Positions 52,854-61,833 of a stretch of 64,000 nt of DNA are shown here, piece after piece (positions within the stretch are counted from its first letter, which is position 1; each line of letters begins with the position of its first letter). Under the pieces are notes generated by a model, which saw nothing but the letters and a program-made list of their open reading frames with translations, ran no database searches and was not told the DNA's origin. Source of the stretch: CADEDH01 sp050330635 (GTDB taxonomy: Bacteria; Actinomycetota; Acidimicrobiia; Acidimicrobiales; SZUA-35); the NCBI GenBank assembly GCA_050330635.1, contig JBHJNQ010000013.1, forward strand, positions 1 to 64,000, written 5' to 3'. A program made the translations under genes and the position numbers.

Positions 52854-53741
52854 ATGAGTGCAGGAACCCGCTTGCCGGGAGCGCCCGAACCGATGCATCA
52901 GTGGCAGGGAGCCGGAGTCACGATCGCTGGCGACGCCTGGGGTGAACCGGGTCGGCCGCTCGTGATACTCCAGCACGGGGGTGGCCAGACCCGGCACGCC
53001 TGGCGGGGGGCGGGCGAGACGCTCGGCGATGCCGGGTACCACGCCGTGGCCATCGATGCCCGGGGTCACGGCGACTCCGACTGGGCCCCCGACAGGAACT
53101 ACGACCGCCAGGCCATGATCGACGACCTGGCGGCCGTGATCGACCAGCTCGGGGGTCAGCAGCCGATACTGGTGGGAGCGTCGATGGGGGGCAACACCAG
53201 TCTGGCCGCCCTGGGCGAGGGGCACGTGACCGGTCGGGCCCTCGTCCTGGTCGACATCGCTCCCCGGATACGGGCGTCGGGGACCCGCAAGATCGGGCAG
53301 TTCATGGAGCAGCGGCCGGACGGGTTCGACACCCTGGAGGAGGTGGCCGAGGCCATCGCCAACTACCAGCCGCACCGCAAGCGGCCCCGGAACCTCGACG
53401 GGCTGGCCAAGAACATCCGCCTCGGATCGGACGGCCGCTACCACTGGCACTGGGATCCGGCGTACCGGCGCCGTAGGTCGATGTCGCGCGACGAGGTGCG
53501 GGCCAGGACCCGTCATCTGGAGGACTGCGCCCGGGCCCTCCGCCTTCCCACCCTGCTGATTCGGGGCGGCCTGTCGGACGTGCTCGACGAGGCCGGGGCC
53601 CAGGCGTTCCTCGACCTGGTGCCCCAGGCCGAGTACGTCAACGTGAGCGACGCCGCCCACATGGTCGCCGGCGACCGCAACGACGTGTTCGCCACGTCGG
53701 TCATCGAGTTCCTGACCCGGGTGGTTCCCCCCGAGGGCTAG
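52854..53741 (+). CDS. alpha/beta hydrolase
   Basis: A 295-residue alpha/beta hydrolase. The oxyanion loop is LQHGGGQTRHAW, the nucleophile elbow GASMGG, and the late segment SDAAHMVAGDRND supplies the catalytic histidine. An acidic residue occurs in RGGLSDVLD. Esters, lactones or epoxides are possible substrates. The start is uncertain; ATG 52854 begins a normal N-terminus, while the frame is open from 52788. It is convergent with rpsT. Confidence 0.88.
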   Translation: MSAGTRLPGAPEPMHQWQGAGVTIAGDAWGEPGRPLVILQHGGGQTRHAWRGAGETLGDAGYHAVAIDARGHGDSDWAPDRNYDRQAMIDDLAAVIDQLGGQQPILVGASMGGNTSLAALGEGHVTGRALVLVDIAPRIRASGTRKIGQFMEQRPDGFDTLEEVAEAIANYQPHRKRPRNLDGLAKNIRLGSDGRYHWHWDPAYRRRRSMSRDEVRARTRHLEDCARALRLPTLLIRGGLSDVLDEAGAQAFLDLVPQAEYVNVSDAAHMVAGDRNDVFATSVIEFLTRVVPPEG

Positions 53742-53765
53742 GAACGGGAGTCGGTCGGTTGATTC

Positions 53766-54035
53766 TCAGTCGGTCGATTCGGCAGCCAGGAGTTGCACCC
53801 GGGCCACCAGACGGCTCTTGCGGCGGGCGGCCGTGTTCCGGTGGAGCACGCCCTTGGCCACGGCCTTGTCGATCCGCTTGATCGCCTGGCGCAGGGCCTC
53901 CGCCCCGCCGTCGGTGCCAGCCGCCATCTCCGCCGCCTTCTGGCGGGTGCGCAGCTCGGATCGGACGGCCCGGTTGCGGACGCGCCGCTTCTCGTTCTGC
54001 CGGTTGCGCTTGATTTGGCTCTTGATGTTGGCCAC
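53766..54035 (-). CDS. rpsT: 30S ribosomal protein S20
   Basis: An 89-residue basic protein starting at GTG 54035: VANIKSQIKRNRQNEKRRVR, then the helical body with RNTAARRKSRLVARV. Length and sequence match S20, which binds 16S rRNA early in 30S assembly. It is divergent from lepA, a common arrangement in actinobacteria. Confidence 0.96.
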   Translation of the reverse strand: MANIKSQIKRNRQNEKRRVRNRAVRSELRTRQKAAEMAAGTDGGAEALRQAIKRIDKAVAKGVLHRNTAARRKSRLVARVQLLAAESTD

Positions 54036-54144
54036 GGTGCTGGAAACCTCGGATGTGGAACCTCGGACGGTGCGACCGCTCGATGATAGCGGGACCGTGC
54101 GGTCGGGACACCCGGCGGGGGCCCGAAGGGCCGCTGCCAGCCGG

Positions 54145-54150
54145 TAGTTT
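54145..54150 (+). promoter_or_regulatory. -10-like box TAGTTT of lepA
   Basis: TAGTTT is 9 nt before ATG 54160 with no clear Shine-Dalgarno site, so the lepA transcript may be leaderless or carry only a few bases of leader. Confidence 0.42.
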
Positions 54151-54159
54151 GGAACCAAC

Positions 54160-55953
54160 ATGACAGCCGTCGATCCCTCACGCATCCGCAACATCGCAAT
54201 CATCGCCCACATCGACCACGGCAAGTCGACCCTGGCCGACCGGTTGCTCGAGTTGTGCGGCGCCGTAGAGGCCCGAGACATGCGGGCCCAGTACCTCGAC
54301 TCGATGGACCTCGAGCGGGAGCGGGGCATCACGATCAAGCTGCAGAGCGTGAAGCTCGAGTGGAACGGTTACGTGATCAACCTGATCGACACTCCCGGCC
54401 ACGTCGACTTCGGCTACGAGGTGAGCCGGTCCCTGGCCGCCTGCGAAGGGGTGGTCCTGGTCGTCGACGCCGCCCAGGGGATCGAGGCCCAGACCCTGGC
54501 CAACACCTACCTGGCCCTCGAGCACGACCTCGAGATCGTGCCCGTGCTCAACAAGCTCGACCTGCCGGCCGCCGATCCCGACCGCTACGCCGCGGAGATC
54601 GAGCAGGTCGTCGGTATCCCGGCCGAGGACGTGCTCCGCATCTCGGCCAAGACCGGCATGGGTGTCGAGTCCATGCTGGAGGCGGTCATCGAGCGGATAC
54701 CGGCCCCGGCCGGCGATCCGGTCGCCCCCCTCCAGGCCCTGATCTTCGATAGCCACTTCGACACCTACCGGGGCGTGATCTCTAGCGTCCGGATCGTCAA
54801 CGGGCGGCTCCGCACCGGCGAGAAGCTCCTGTTCATGCAGGCCGGCGCCAGCCATGAGGCCGACGAGGTCGGGGTGCGGACCCCCCTGCCGACCCCGATC
54901 GACAGCCTCGGTCCCGGCGAGGTCGGCTACCTCATCGCCGGCATCAAGGACGTGCGGGAGGCCCGGGCCGGCGAGACGATCACGACCGCCTCGAAATCGG
55001 CGTCGGGGCCGCTCGAGGGCTACCGGGAACCCCAGCCGATGGTGTTCTGTGGGCTCTATCCCGTCGACGGCGACGACTACGAGGACTTCCGCGACGCCCT
55101 CGACAAGCTCCGCCTCGACGACGGGAGCTTCACCTTCGAACCCGAGACGTCGACGGCCCTCGGGTTCGGCTTCCGGTGCGGTTTCCTCGGCCTGCTCCAC
55201 ATGGAGATCGTTCGGGAGCGGCTCGAGCGCGAGTTCGACCTCAACCTGATCGCCACCAGCCCCTCGGTGAAGTACCGGGTGACGATGAACAACGGCGACG
55301 AGCTCGTGATCGACAACCCCTCGATGCTCCCGCCGTCCGGCGACTGGCGACGGATCGACGAGCCCTACGTCCGGGCCTCGATGATCACCCCGTCCGGCTA
55401 CACCGGGACGCTGATGGACCTGTGCCAGAGCCGCCGGGGCCAGATGGACAAGATGGAGTACCTGTCGCCCGAGCGGCTGGAGCTGGTCTACGACCTTCCC
55501 CTGGCCGACGTGGTCGTCGACTTCTTCGATCAACTGAAGAGCCGGAGCCAGGGTTACGCCAGCCTCGACTACGAGCAGACCGGGTACAAGCCGGGCGACC
55601 TGGTCAGGGTCGACGTACTGCTCAACGGCGAGCAGGTCGACGCCTTCTCGACCATCGTCCACCGCGACAGCGCCTACGAGTACGGCCGGCGCATGGCCGA
55701 GAAGCTGCGGGAGATCATCCCCCGCCAGCAGTTCGAGGTGCCGATCCAAGCTGCCATCGGGGGTCGCATCATCGCCCGGGAGACCGTCCGGGCCTACCGC
55801 AAGGACGTGACCGAGAAGCTCTACGGCGGCGATGTCACCCGGAAGAACAAGCTCCTCAAGAAACAGAAGGAGGGCAAGCGGAAGATGAAGAACATAGGAC
55901 GGGTCGAGATCCCACCCGACACCTTCATCCGGGCCCTCCGACTCGACGCCTGA
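54160..55953 (+). CDS. lepA: elongation factor 4 (LepA)
   Basis: A 597-residue translational GTPase. G1 is AHIDHGKST (16-24), G2 is ERGITIK, G3 is DTPGHVDFGYE and G4 is NKLDLP. The C-terminus has the LepA-specific KRMKNIGRVEIP-like tail. EF4 back-translocates stalled ribosomes. It is the first of a plus-strand run that continues with the photolyase 28 nt downstream. Confidence 0.98.
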   Translation: MTAVDPSRIRNIAIIAHIDHGKSTLADRLLELCGAVEARDMRAQYLDSMDLERERGITIKLQSVKLEWNGYVINLIDTPGHVDFGYEVSRSLAACEGVVLVVDAAQGIEAQTLANTYLALEHDLEIVPVLNKLDLPAADPDRYAAEIEQVVGIPAEDVLRISAKTGMGVESMLEAVIERIPAPAGDPVAPLQALIFDSHFDTYRGVISSVRIVNGRLRTGEKLLFMQAGASHEADEVGVRTPLPTPIDSLGPGEVGYLIAGIKDVREARAGETITTASKSASGPLEGYREPQPMVFCGLYPVDGDDYEDFRDALDKLRLDDGSFTFEPETSTALGFGFRCGFLGLLHMEIVRERLEREFDLNLIATSPSVKYRVTMNNGDELVIDNPSMLPPSGDWRRIDEPYVRASMITPSGYTGTLMDLCQSRRGQMDKMEYLSPERLELVYDLPLADVVVDFFDQLKSRSQGYASLDYEQTGYKPGDLVRVDVLLNGEQVDAFSTIVHRDSAYEYGRRMAEKLREIIPRQQFEVPIQAAIGGRIIARETVRAYRKDVTEKLYGGDVTRKNKLLKKQKEGKRKMKNIGRVEIPPDTFIRALRLDA

Positions 55954-55981
55954 GCTCCTGGCGGTAGTACAACCGGTCGGC

Positions 55982-57319
55982 ATGGCCGATCCCACCGTGT
56001 TCTGGTTCCGCCGCGACCTGCGCCTCGCCGATCACCCGGCGCTGGAGGAAGCGGCCGAGCGGGGCCCCGTCGTCGGGTTGTTCGTGCTCGATCCCGCCCT
56101 CCACGGTCCCGCCGGGGCGGCCCGCCGCGCCTTCCTGACCGCCTCCCTCCGGGCCCTCGACGACTCGATGGGCGGGGCGCTGGTCGTCCGGTCGGGGCGG
56201 CCGGCGACGGTGGTACCGGCGGTGGCGGCCGAGGTGGGGAGCGAGGCGGTCCTCGTCACCGAGGACTTCGGTCCCTACGGGCGCCGACGCGACGACGAGG
56301 TCGCCGGCGTCCTGGCCGACGCCGGCGGAACCCTGGAACGACTCGGCGCCCCGTACGCCGTGCCGCCCGGCACCGTCCTCACCAAGGCGGGGACCCCATA
56401 CAGGGTGTTCTCCCCGTTCCGACGGTCGTGGGAGGAAACCGGCTGGGCCGGGCCGGGCCGACGCCTCGCGCCCGAGTGGTGTACGGGCCTCGACTCCGAT
56501 GGCATCCCCGTCGCACCCGACGTCGACGCCGATCTGCCCCCGGCGGGCGAGCGGGCGGCCCACGAGCGCCTCGATGCCTTCCTGGCCGACGGCGTGGACC
56601 GTTACGACGAGGAGCGCGACCGGCCCGACCTCGACGGGACCTCCCGCCTGTCGCCCTACCTGAAATGGGGCACGCTCCATCCTCGCCAGATCCTCGACCG
56701 GCTCGGTTCCGGGGCCGGGACGTTCCGCAGCGAGCTGGCGTGGCGGGAGTTCTACGCCGACGTCCTGTTCCACCACCCGGAGTCCGCCCGGACCGCCCTC
56801 GACGAGAAGATGTCGGCGATGGAGCTCGACCACGGGGAGCGGGCCGACGAGCGGTTCGAGGCCTGGTCACGGGGCCACACCGGCTATCCGATCGTCGACG
56901 CCGGGATGCGCCAGCTGCTGGCCACCGGCTGGATGCACAACCGGGTCAGGATGATCACCGCCAGCTTCCTGGTGAAGGATCTCCACATCGATTGGCTCCG
57001 GGGCGCCCGCTGGTTCATGGAGCACCTCGTCGACGGTGACCTGGCCTCCAACAATCACGGCTGGCAGTGGGTGGCGGGCACGGGCACCGACGCCGCCCCC
57101 TACTTCCGGGTCTTCAATCCCACGTCGCAGGGAGCGAAGTTCGACCCCGACGGACACTACATCCGGACCTGGATCCCGGAGCTGGCCGGTGTGGCCGACG
57201 ACCATGTGCACGAACCGTCGACCGCCCCGGACGGTCCACCGGCCGGCTACCCGGCGCCCGTCGTCGATCATCGGCGGGAACGCCAGGAGGCCCTCGACCG
57301 CTACCGGCGCCTGGGTTGA
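55982..57319 (+). CDS. phr: deoxyribodipyrimidine photolyase
   Basis: A 445-residue cryptochrome/photolyase. The N-terminal antenna domain opens VFWFRRDLRLADHPAL; the FAD domain has LAWREFYADVLFHHPES, GHTGYPIVDAGMRQLLATGWMHNR, DLASNNHGWQWVAGTGTDA and PYFRVFNPTSQGAKFDPDG. These are the class I CPD photolyase contacts for FAD and the lesion. It would repair UV damage using blue light, so the organism probably meets sunlight. It lies just after lepA. Confidence 0.95.
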   Translation: MADPTVFWFRRDLRLADHPALEEAAERGPVVGLFVLDPALHGPAGAARRAFLTASLRALDDSMGGALVVRSGRPATVVPAVAAEVGSEAVLVTEDFGPYGRRRDDEVAGVLADAGGTLERLGAPYAVPPGTVLTKAGTPYRVFSPFRRSWEETGWAGPGRRLAPEWCTGLDSDGIPVAPDVDADLPPAGERAAHERLDAFLADGVDRYDEERDRPDLDGTSRLSPYLKWGTLHPRQILDRLGSGAGTFRSELAWREFYADVLFHHPESARTALDEKMSAMELDHGERADERFEAWSRGHTGYPIVDAGMRQLLATGWMHNRVRMITASFLVKDLHIDWLRGARWFMEHLVDGDLASNNHGWQWVAGTGTDAAPYFRVFNPTSQGAKFDPDGHYIRTWIPELAGVADDHVHEPSTAPDGPPAGYPAPVVDHRRERQEALDRYRRLG

Positions 57320-57432
57320 TCTCCGGCCGAATCCCTGGTCCAGGGGTGGTCGAGGCCCCCGGTGTGACACGACGCTCCGGGTCTGTGACGATCCTGGCAA
57401 CGAACGGAACCGGGCCTGACCGCCCACCTGGG

Positions 57433-57438
57433 TAGAAT
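57433..57438 (+). promoter_or_regulatory. -10-like box TAGAAT of hrcA-dnaJ-rsmE
   Basis: TAGAAT lies 24 nt before ATG 57463, with GGAGGAG as ribosome site. I looked for a CIRCE element (TTAGCACTC-N9-GAGTGCTAA) here and saw none. Confidence 0.45.
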
Positions 57439-57462
57439 CTGGCGGAGGAGACGCACGACGCC

Positions 57463-58458
57463 ATGCTCGACGAACGGAAGGCCGCCATTCTCAAGGCGGT
57501 CATCGAGGAATACATCGACACCGCCCAACCGGTCGGCTCGTCGGCGGTCGTCGCCGCCGCCGCCGTGAAGGTCTCGCCAGCGACGGTCCGCAACGACATG
57601 GCCATCCTCGAGACCGAGGGCTACCTGACCCAGCCCCACACCAGCGCCGGGCGTGTCCCGACAGAGAAGGGCTACCGGCACTTCGTCGATCATCTCGACC
57701 ATCCCGACCTCTCCCGCGTGGAGCGCCGTAAGGTGATGGCCTTCTTCGGCGAGATGAAGGGCGAGATAGAGAACATCATGCGAGACACCGCCGGGCTGCT
57801 GGCCAACCTCACCGATTACGCCGCCGTCGTCGTCGACGACAGCGACGAGGCGATGGCGGTGCGCACGGTGCAGGTGGTCGATCTGACCGAGACGGTGGTG
57901 CTGGCCGTGGTCGTCCTGGCCAACGGGCAGGTCGTCAAGCACACCGTCGAGCTCGACGGGCCGGTCGATGCCGACTCGGTGGCCGACGTGACCGCCCTGC
58001 TGCGGACGGCTCTCGAGGGCCGCTCGTTGAGCGGGCCCGCCGACCTCGGTCGGACCGGGCGCAGGGCGGTCGACGAACTGGCCTCGATCGTCTACGACGT
58101 GATCGTCAATCCCGGTGTCGACCAGGGCCGGGTCTACGTCGAGGGAACCTCGCGGGTGGTCAACGCCTTCCAGGCCGTCGAATCGGTGCAGCAGGTGCTG
58201 ACGATCCTCGAACAGCAGCTCCTGGTGGTGAGCCTCCTGACCGACGTCCTCGACCGGGGCCTGACCGTCGCCATCGGCAGCGAGACGGGGGTCGATCCGC
58301 TGGCGGAGTGCAGCCTCGTCGTGTCGCCGTACGTGATCGACGGCGAGCACGCCGGCTCGATCGCGGTGCTGGGCCCCACCAGGATGAACTACCAGCAGGC
58401 ACTGTCAGCCGTCGCCGTCGTCAGCTATCAGCTCGGTAGCAGGTTGAGCGAGGGGTGA
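57463..58458 (+). CDS. hrcA: heat-inducible transcriptional repressor HrcA
   Basis: A 331-residue HrcA. The N-terminal winged helix has VIEEYIDTAQPVGSSAV and VSPATVRNDMAILETEGYL; then QPHTSAGRVPTEKGYRHFVD, and the C-terminal inserted dimerisation domain ending LGPTRMNYQQALSAV. HrcA represses chaperone operons at CIRCE sites. The stop overlaps dnaJ. No CIRCE was seen at its own promoter, so it may act elsewhere in the genome. Confidence 0.97.
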   Translation: MLDERKAAILKAVIEEYIDTAQPVGSSAVVAAAAVKVSPATVRNDMAILETEGYLTQPHTSAGRVPTEKGYRHFVDHLDHPDLSRVERRKVMAFFGEMKGEIENIMRDTAGLLANLTDYAAVVVDDSDEAMAVRTVQVVDLTETVVLAVVVLANGQVVKHTVELDGPVDADSVADVTALLRTALEGRSLSGPADLGRTGRRAVDELASIVYDVIVNPGVDQGRVYVEGTSRVVNAFQAVESVQQVLTILEQQLLVVSLLTDVLDRGLTVAIGSETGVDPLAECSLVVSPYVIDGEHAGSIAVLGPTRMNYQQALSAVAVVSYQLGSRLSEG

Positions 58459-59561
58459 GCGCCGTGGACTTCTACGATCTGCTGGGGGTCGACCGTTCGG
58501 CGTCCCGGGAGGAGATCAAGAAGGCGTACCGCCGCCTGGCCCGCGAGCTCCACCCCGATTCCAATCCGGGTGACCCCGATGCCGAGGCCCGGTTCAAGCA
58601 GGTGGCCGAGGCCTACGAGGTCCTGAGCGATCCCCAGAAGCGGGCCCGCTACGACCGCTTCGGCTCCTCGGGCAACGGCGGGTTCGGCGCCGGTGATCCG
58701 TTCGGCGCCACCGGTCTTGGCGATCTGTTCGACGCGTTCTTCAACGCCGGCGGCCGGACCGACGCCGGCCCCAAACGTGGTGTGGATCTCGAGGCGGTGG
58801 CCCGCCTCACCCTGGAGGAGGCGGTGGCCGGGGTGGCGAGGGAGGTCACGGTCCGCACCGCCGTCCCGTGCGACAGGTGCCAGGCCACCGGTGCCGCCCC
58901 CGGCTCCGACGTCACCCGCTGCGAGCAGTGCGGGGGGACCGGTCAGGTCCGCCAGGTCCGCCAGTCGATACTGGGCCAGATGGTCAGCACCTCGGTCTGT
59001 CCTCGCTGTGTCGGTGAAGGGGTGCAGATCGCCTCGCCGTGCCCCGACTGCTCCGGTGAGGGACGCCGGGTGGAGGAACGCACCTACACCGTCGATGTCC
59101 CCGCCGGGGTCGGTGACGGCTCGACCCTTCGCCTGACGGGGAGGGGCGCGGTGGGACCGCGTGGTGGCGGCGCCGGTGACCTCTACGTCCAGGTCCAGGT
59201 GGCGGAGCACGACCGGTTCGTCCGCGACGGCGAGAACCTCCTGGCCGAGCTCCACGTGCCCGTGACCCAGGCCGCGCTGGGGGCCACGGTCGACGTCGAG
59301 ACGATCGATGGTCGCGTCTCGGTCACCGTCCCGGCCGGTACGTCGACGGGCAAGGTCTACCGGATCCGCGATGCCGGTGTGCCCCGCCTCCGGGGCCGGG
59401 GACGGGGCGATCTTCTCCTCACCGTCATCGTCGACACCCCGACCGACCTCACCTCCGAGCAGGAGGACCTCCTCCGTCAGCTGGCCAAGGAGCGGGGCGA
59501 CGAGGTCGACGAGCCCGGCGAGGACGGCCTCCTCGGCCGGATCAAGTCGCGGTTCACCTGA
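58455..59561 (+). CDS. dnaJ: molecular chaperone DnaJ
   Basis: A 368-residue type I J-protein. The J domain has HPD at residues 33-35; a short Gly/Phe region and four zinc-finger repeats follow (CDRCQATG, CEQCGGTG, CPRCVGEG, CPDCSGEG). The C-terminal substrate-binding domains are complete. It stimulates DnaK. The start GTG 58455 overlaps the hrcA stop; GTG 58464 is an alternative. Being coupled to hrcA, it is likely the DnaJ2-type actinobacterial paralogue. Confidence 0.96.
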   Translation: MSAVDFYDLLGVDRSASREEIKKAYRRLARELHPDSNPGDPDAEARFKQVAEAYEVLSDPQKRARYDRFGSSGNGGFGAGDPFGATGLGDLFDAFFNAGGRTDAGPKRGVDLEAVARLTLEEAVAGVAREVTVRTAVPCDRCQATGAAPGSDVTRCEQCGGTGQVRQVRQSILGQMVSTSVCPRCVGEGVQIASPCPDCSGEGRRVEERTYTVDVPAGVGDGSTLRLTGRGAVGPRGGGAGDLYVQVQVAEHDRFVRDGENLLAELHVPVTQAALGATVDVETIDGRVSVTVPAGTSTGKVYRIRDAGVPRLRGRGRGDLLLTVIVDTPTDLTSEQEDLLRQLAKERGDEVDEPGEDGLLGRIKSRFT

Positions 59562-59564
59562 GGG

Positions 59565-60254
59565 GTGGGGGTCGATCCGGAACTGCGGACCCGCCCGTTG
59601 GTCTTCGTCGACGACCTGGACCATCCGGTCCTCGAGCCCCCCGACCACCATCACCTGGCCCGAGCACGGCGTGTCGTCGACGGCGCCGAGATCACGCTGG
59701 CTGACGGTCGCGGAGGGTGGCGGACGGCGCGCTTCGGGATCCGGCCCACGGTGGTGGGGCCGATCGGGTGCTCGCCGTCGCCCTCGCCGCCCCTGCTGGT
59801 TGCCTTCTCCCCGGTCAAGGGCGACAAGCCCGAGTGGTTCGTCCAGAAGCTGACCGAGCTCGGCATCGACGACATCGTCCCGGTGGTCACGGAGCGGAGC
59901 GTGGTGCGGTGGGACACCACCCGGTCGGCCAAGCTCACGGAGCGGTTGGGGGTGGTGGCGAGGGAGGCGTGCATGCAGTCGCGCCGGCTGCACCTCCCGA
60001 CGGTGTGGCCGCCGATCGAGCTGGCCGAGCTGCGCCGCCGGCACCCCCTGATCGTATTGGCCGACCCGGCCGGCCCGCCCCTGGGGCCTCCCCACACGGC
60101 GGTGGTCATCGGCCCCGAGGGCGGGTTCGCCAGCGCCGAGCTGGCGGGCTCGGTCACCGTGACCTTGCCGGGGAACGTGCTGCGGGCCGGCACCGCGGCG
60201 GTGACAGCGGGGGCCCTGATGTGCGCTTTTCGCGACGGTTGGCCCAGCTCCTGA
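59565..60254 (+). CDS. rsmE: 16S rRNA (uracil-1498-N3)-methyltransferase RsmE
   Basis: A 229-residue SPOUT methyltransferase with an N-terminal PUA-like part, KLTELGIDDIVPVVTERSVV, EACMQSRRLHLP and the knot motif VVIGPEGGFASAEL, ending LPGNVLRAGTAAVTAGAL. It would methylate U1498 of 16S rRNA. It starts 3 nt after dnaJ, in the standard hrcA-dnaJ-rsmE order. Confidence 0.95.
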   Translation: MGVDPELRTRPLVFVDDLDHPVLEPPDHHHLARARRVVDGAEITLADGRGGWRTARFGIRPTVVGPIGCSPSPSPPLLVAFSPVKGDKPEWFVQKLTELGIDDIVPVVTERSVVRWDTTRSAKLTERLGVVAREACMQSRRLHLPTVWPPIELAELRRRHPLIVLADPAGPPLGPPHTAVVIGPEGGFASAELAGSVTVTLPGNVLRAGTAAVTAGALMCAFRDGWPSS

Positions 60255-60359
60255 GCGGAAATGAACACACGCCGTGGTTGAACGTGCGCTGAGTGACGTC
60301 TACGGTGGCTACGGTTGGGGAAAGTGGACGACCCGATTGCGGTGGGAGAGAGAGCCGGT

Positions 60360-60893
60360 ATGGGTGACGAAGAGCAACTGGACGAGGTCGCCTCGCCCTA
60401 CGGACGGCGCGTCGGTGAACGGCTCCGGGCCATCCGTCGGCAGAAGCGGCTGTCGCTCCAGGACGTCGAGGCCAACTCGAACCAGGAGTTCAAGGCGTCG
60501 GTTCTCGGGGCCTACGAGCGGGGAGAGCGGGCCATTTCCGTGCCCCGGCTCGAGCGGTTGGCCCGCTACTACAGCGTCCCCGTCGATCAGCTGCTGCCCC
60601 GGTCGACGGCGGCCCCCGCCCCCGGCGACGTGGTCGACCTGACCGGTCGCAGCGGGCGCCAGGGCGTGACCATCGACCTCACCCAACTCGATGCCGTGGC
60701 CCGGCCCGAGGGCGAGATGCTCGGCCGGTACCTGGTGATGATCCAGGTCCAGCGCCAGGACTTCAACGGTCGCGTCCTCACTATCCGTGAGGACGACCTC
60801 CGGGCGGTGGCCTGCATCCTCGGCGTCGAGATCGAGTCGGCCGTCGACCGCCTGGCCGACCTCGGTCTCACCCGCACCACCGCCCCCATCTAG
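60360..60893 (+). CDS. bldD-like: BldD-like transcriptional regulator with c-di-GMP signature
   Basis: A 177-residue regulator. Residues 10-80 are an XRE helix-turn-helix with RLRAIRRQKRLSLQDVE and YERGERAISVPRLERLARYY. The C-terminal domain contains RQD (132-134), eight residues, then REDD (143-146), matching the RXD-X8-RXXD signature with which Streptomyces BldD binds tetrameric c-di-GMP. It may regulate development or stress genes in response to c-di-GMP. ATG 60360 is chosen; the frame opens at TTG 60315, which lacks support. Confidence 0.9.
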   Translation: MGDEEQLDEVASPYGRRVGERLRAIRRQKRLSLQDVEANSNQEFKASVLGAYERGERAISVPRLERLARYYSVPVDQLLPRSTAAPAPGDVVDLTGRSGRQGVTIDLTQLDAVARPEGEMLGRYLVMIQVQRQDFNGRVLTIREDDLRAVACILGVEIESAVDRLADLGLTRTTAPI

Positions 60894-60958
60894 CCGTCAT
60901 CCAGCCGTCACCCGACCGCCATCGGGCCGCCGGGCCGGGCCGCGGACGCCGGCCGTCC

Positions 60959-61600
60959 TCATCGGGCCAGGCGGTCGAGCAGCCGGGCCGCGGTGACCAG
61001 TCCTCCGGGACCGGCCAGCGCCTCGACCACGTCGACCCAACCGGTCGGAGGGCGCCGCCAAACCGGCGCCATCCACCCGACGTCGGCCCCGGCGTCGTCC
61101 GCCCACCCCTCGAGAAGGCCGGCGGCGATGGCGGCCAGGGCCCGCCGGTCGTCACCGGGATCGCCGGCGGTGCCGAGGGGGCTGCACAGCACCACCTCGC
61201 TCCGGCCGCTCGGCGCGACGACGAGGTGGTCGGCCGTCAGCTTGCCGTGGATCAGCCGCCGGCGGTGGAGTTCGGTCACGGTACGGCACGCCGACGCCAG
61301 GAGTCGGGCGGCCACCGGTGGCGACCAGCAGCCCGAGGCCATGGTGGCTCCACCGGCGTGGACCAACTCGATGGTGGCGGTCGCCGGCGCGAACCGGCGG
61401 AGGGCGACGGCGCCCGGGTGGCGGGCCGCCGCCAGCCACCGGGCCTCGGCCGCCGCCGCCTCGACCGCCGGAACGGGGGCGGTGCGGCGGGGTCGGGTGG
61501 GATCGGCCACCAGACGGCGTTTGCGGACCACGAGCCGCCCGCCGTCGACGACGACCTCGATCTCGGTGGTGGTGGGTCCCGGCCCCGCTCGTTGGGTCAT
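60959..61600 (-). CDS. protein kinase-like protein lacking catalytic residues (pseudokinase)
   Basis: A 213-residue protein with a kinase-like layout: an N-terminal strand region, AEARWLAAARHPGAVALRRF (helix C and following hinge), VTELHRRRLIHGKLTADHLVV in place of the catalytic loop, and a short C-lobe. The catalytic loop HGD is HGK and the metal-binding Asn is His; no DFG is seen. So it probably binds partners rather than phosphorylating. It stands between the bldD-like and phoH genes on the opposite strand; no partner kinase is near. A RIO or aminoglycoside-phosphotransferase origin is also possible. Confidence 0.7.
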   Translation of the reverse strand: MTQRAGPGPTTTEIEVVVDGGRLVVRKRRLVADPTRPRRTAPVPAVEAAAAEARWLAAARHPGAVALRRFAPATATIELVHAGGATMASGCWSPPVAARLLASACRTVTELHRRRLIHGKLTADHLVVAPSGRSEVVLCSPLGTAGDPGDDRRALAAIAAGLLEGWADDAGADVGWMAPVWRRPPTGWVDVVEALAGPGGLVTAARLLDRLAR

Positions 61601-61833
61601 CGGCTGCGCCCGTCGTCCGATCGTCGATCGGGGCCGCGGGCCCGAACCGGGGTTCGCCTGGGCGGCCCGGTACGGACCACCCTAGTGCCCGGGGGCGCAG
61701 CGTCCATCGGCCCCGCTCCTGCGGGTGACACCTCCGGGAGATACGATCGCGTACGTTCCATGATCGAGATCGACCCAGAGACCCCACACGCGTCGAGAGC
61801 CCTGGCGCCCCCCAATCACAGGATCGTGAGCCG

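Noticed and set aside
57320..57462. CIRCE operator before hrcA.
   Set aside because: No TTAGCACTC-N9-GAGTGCTAA or close variant was seen.
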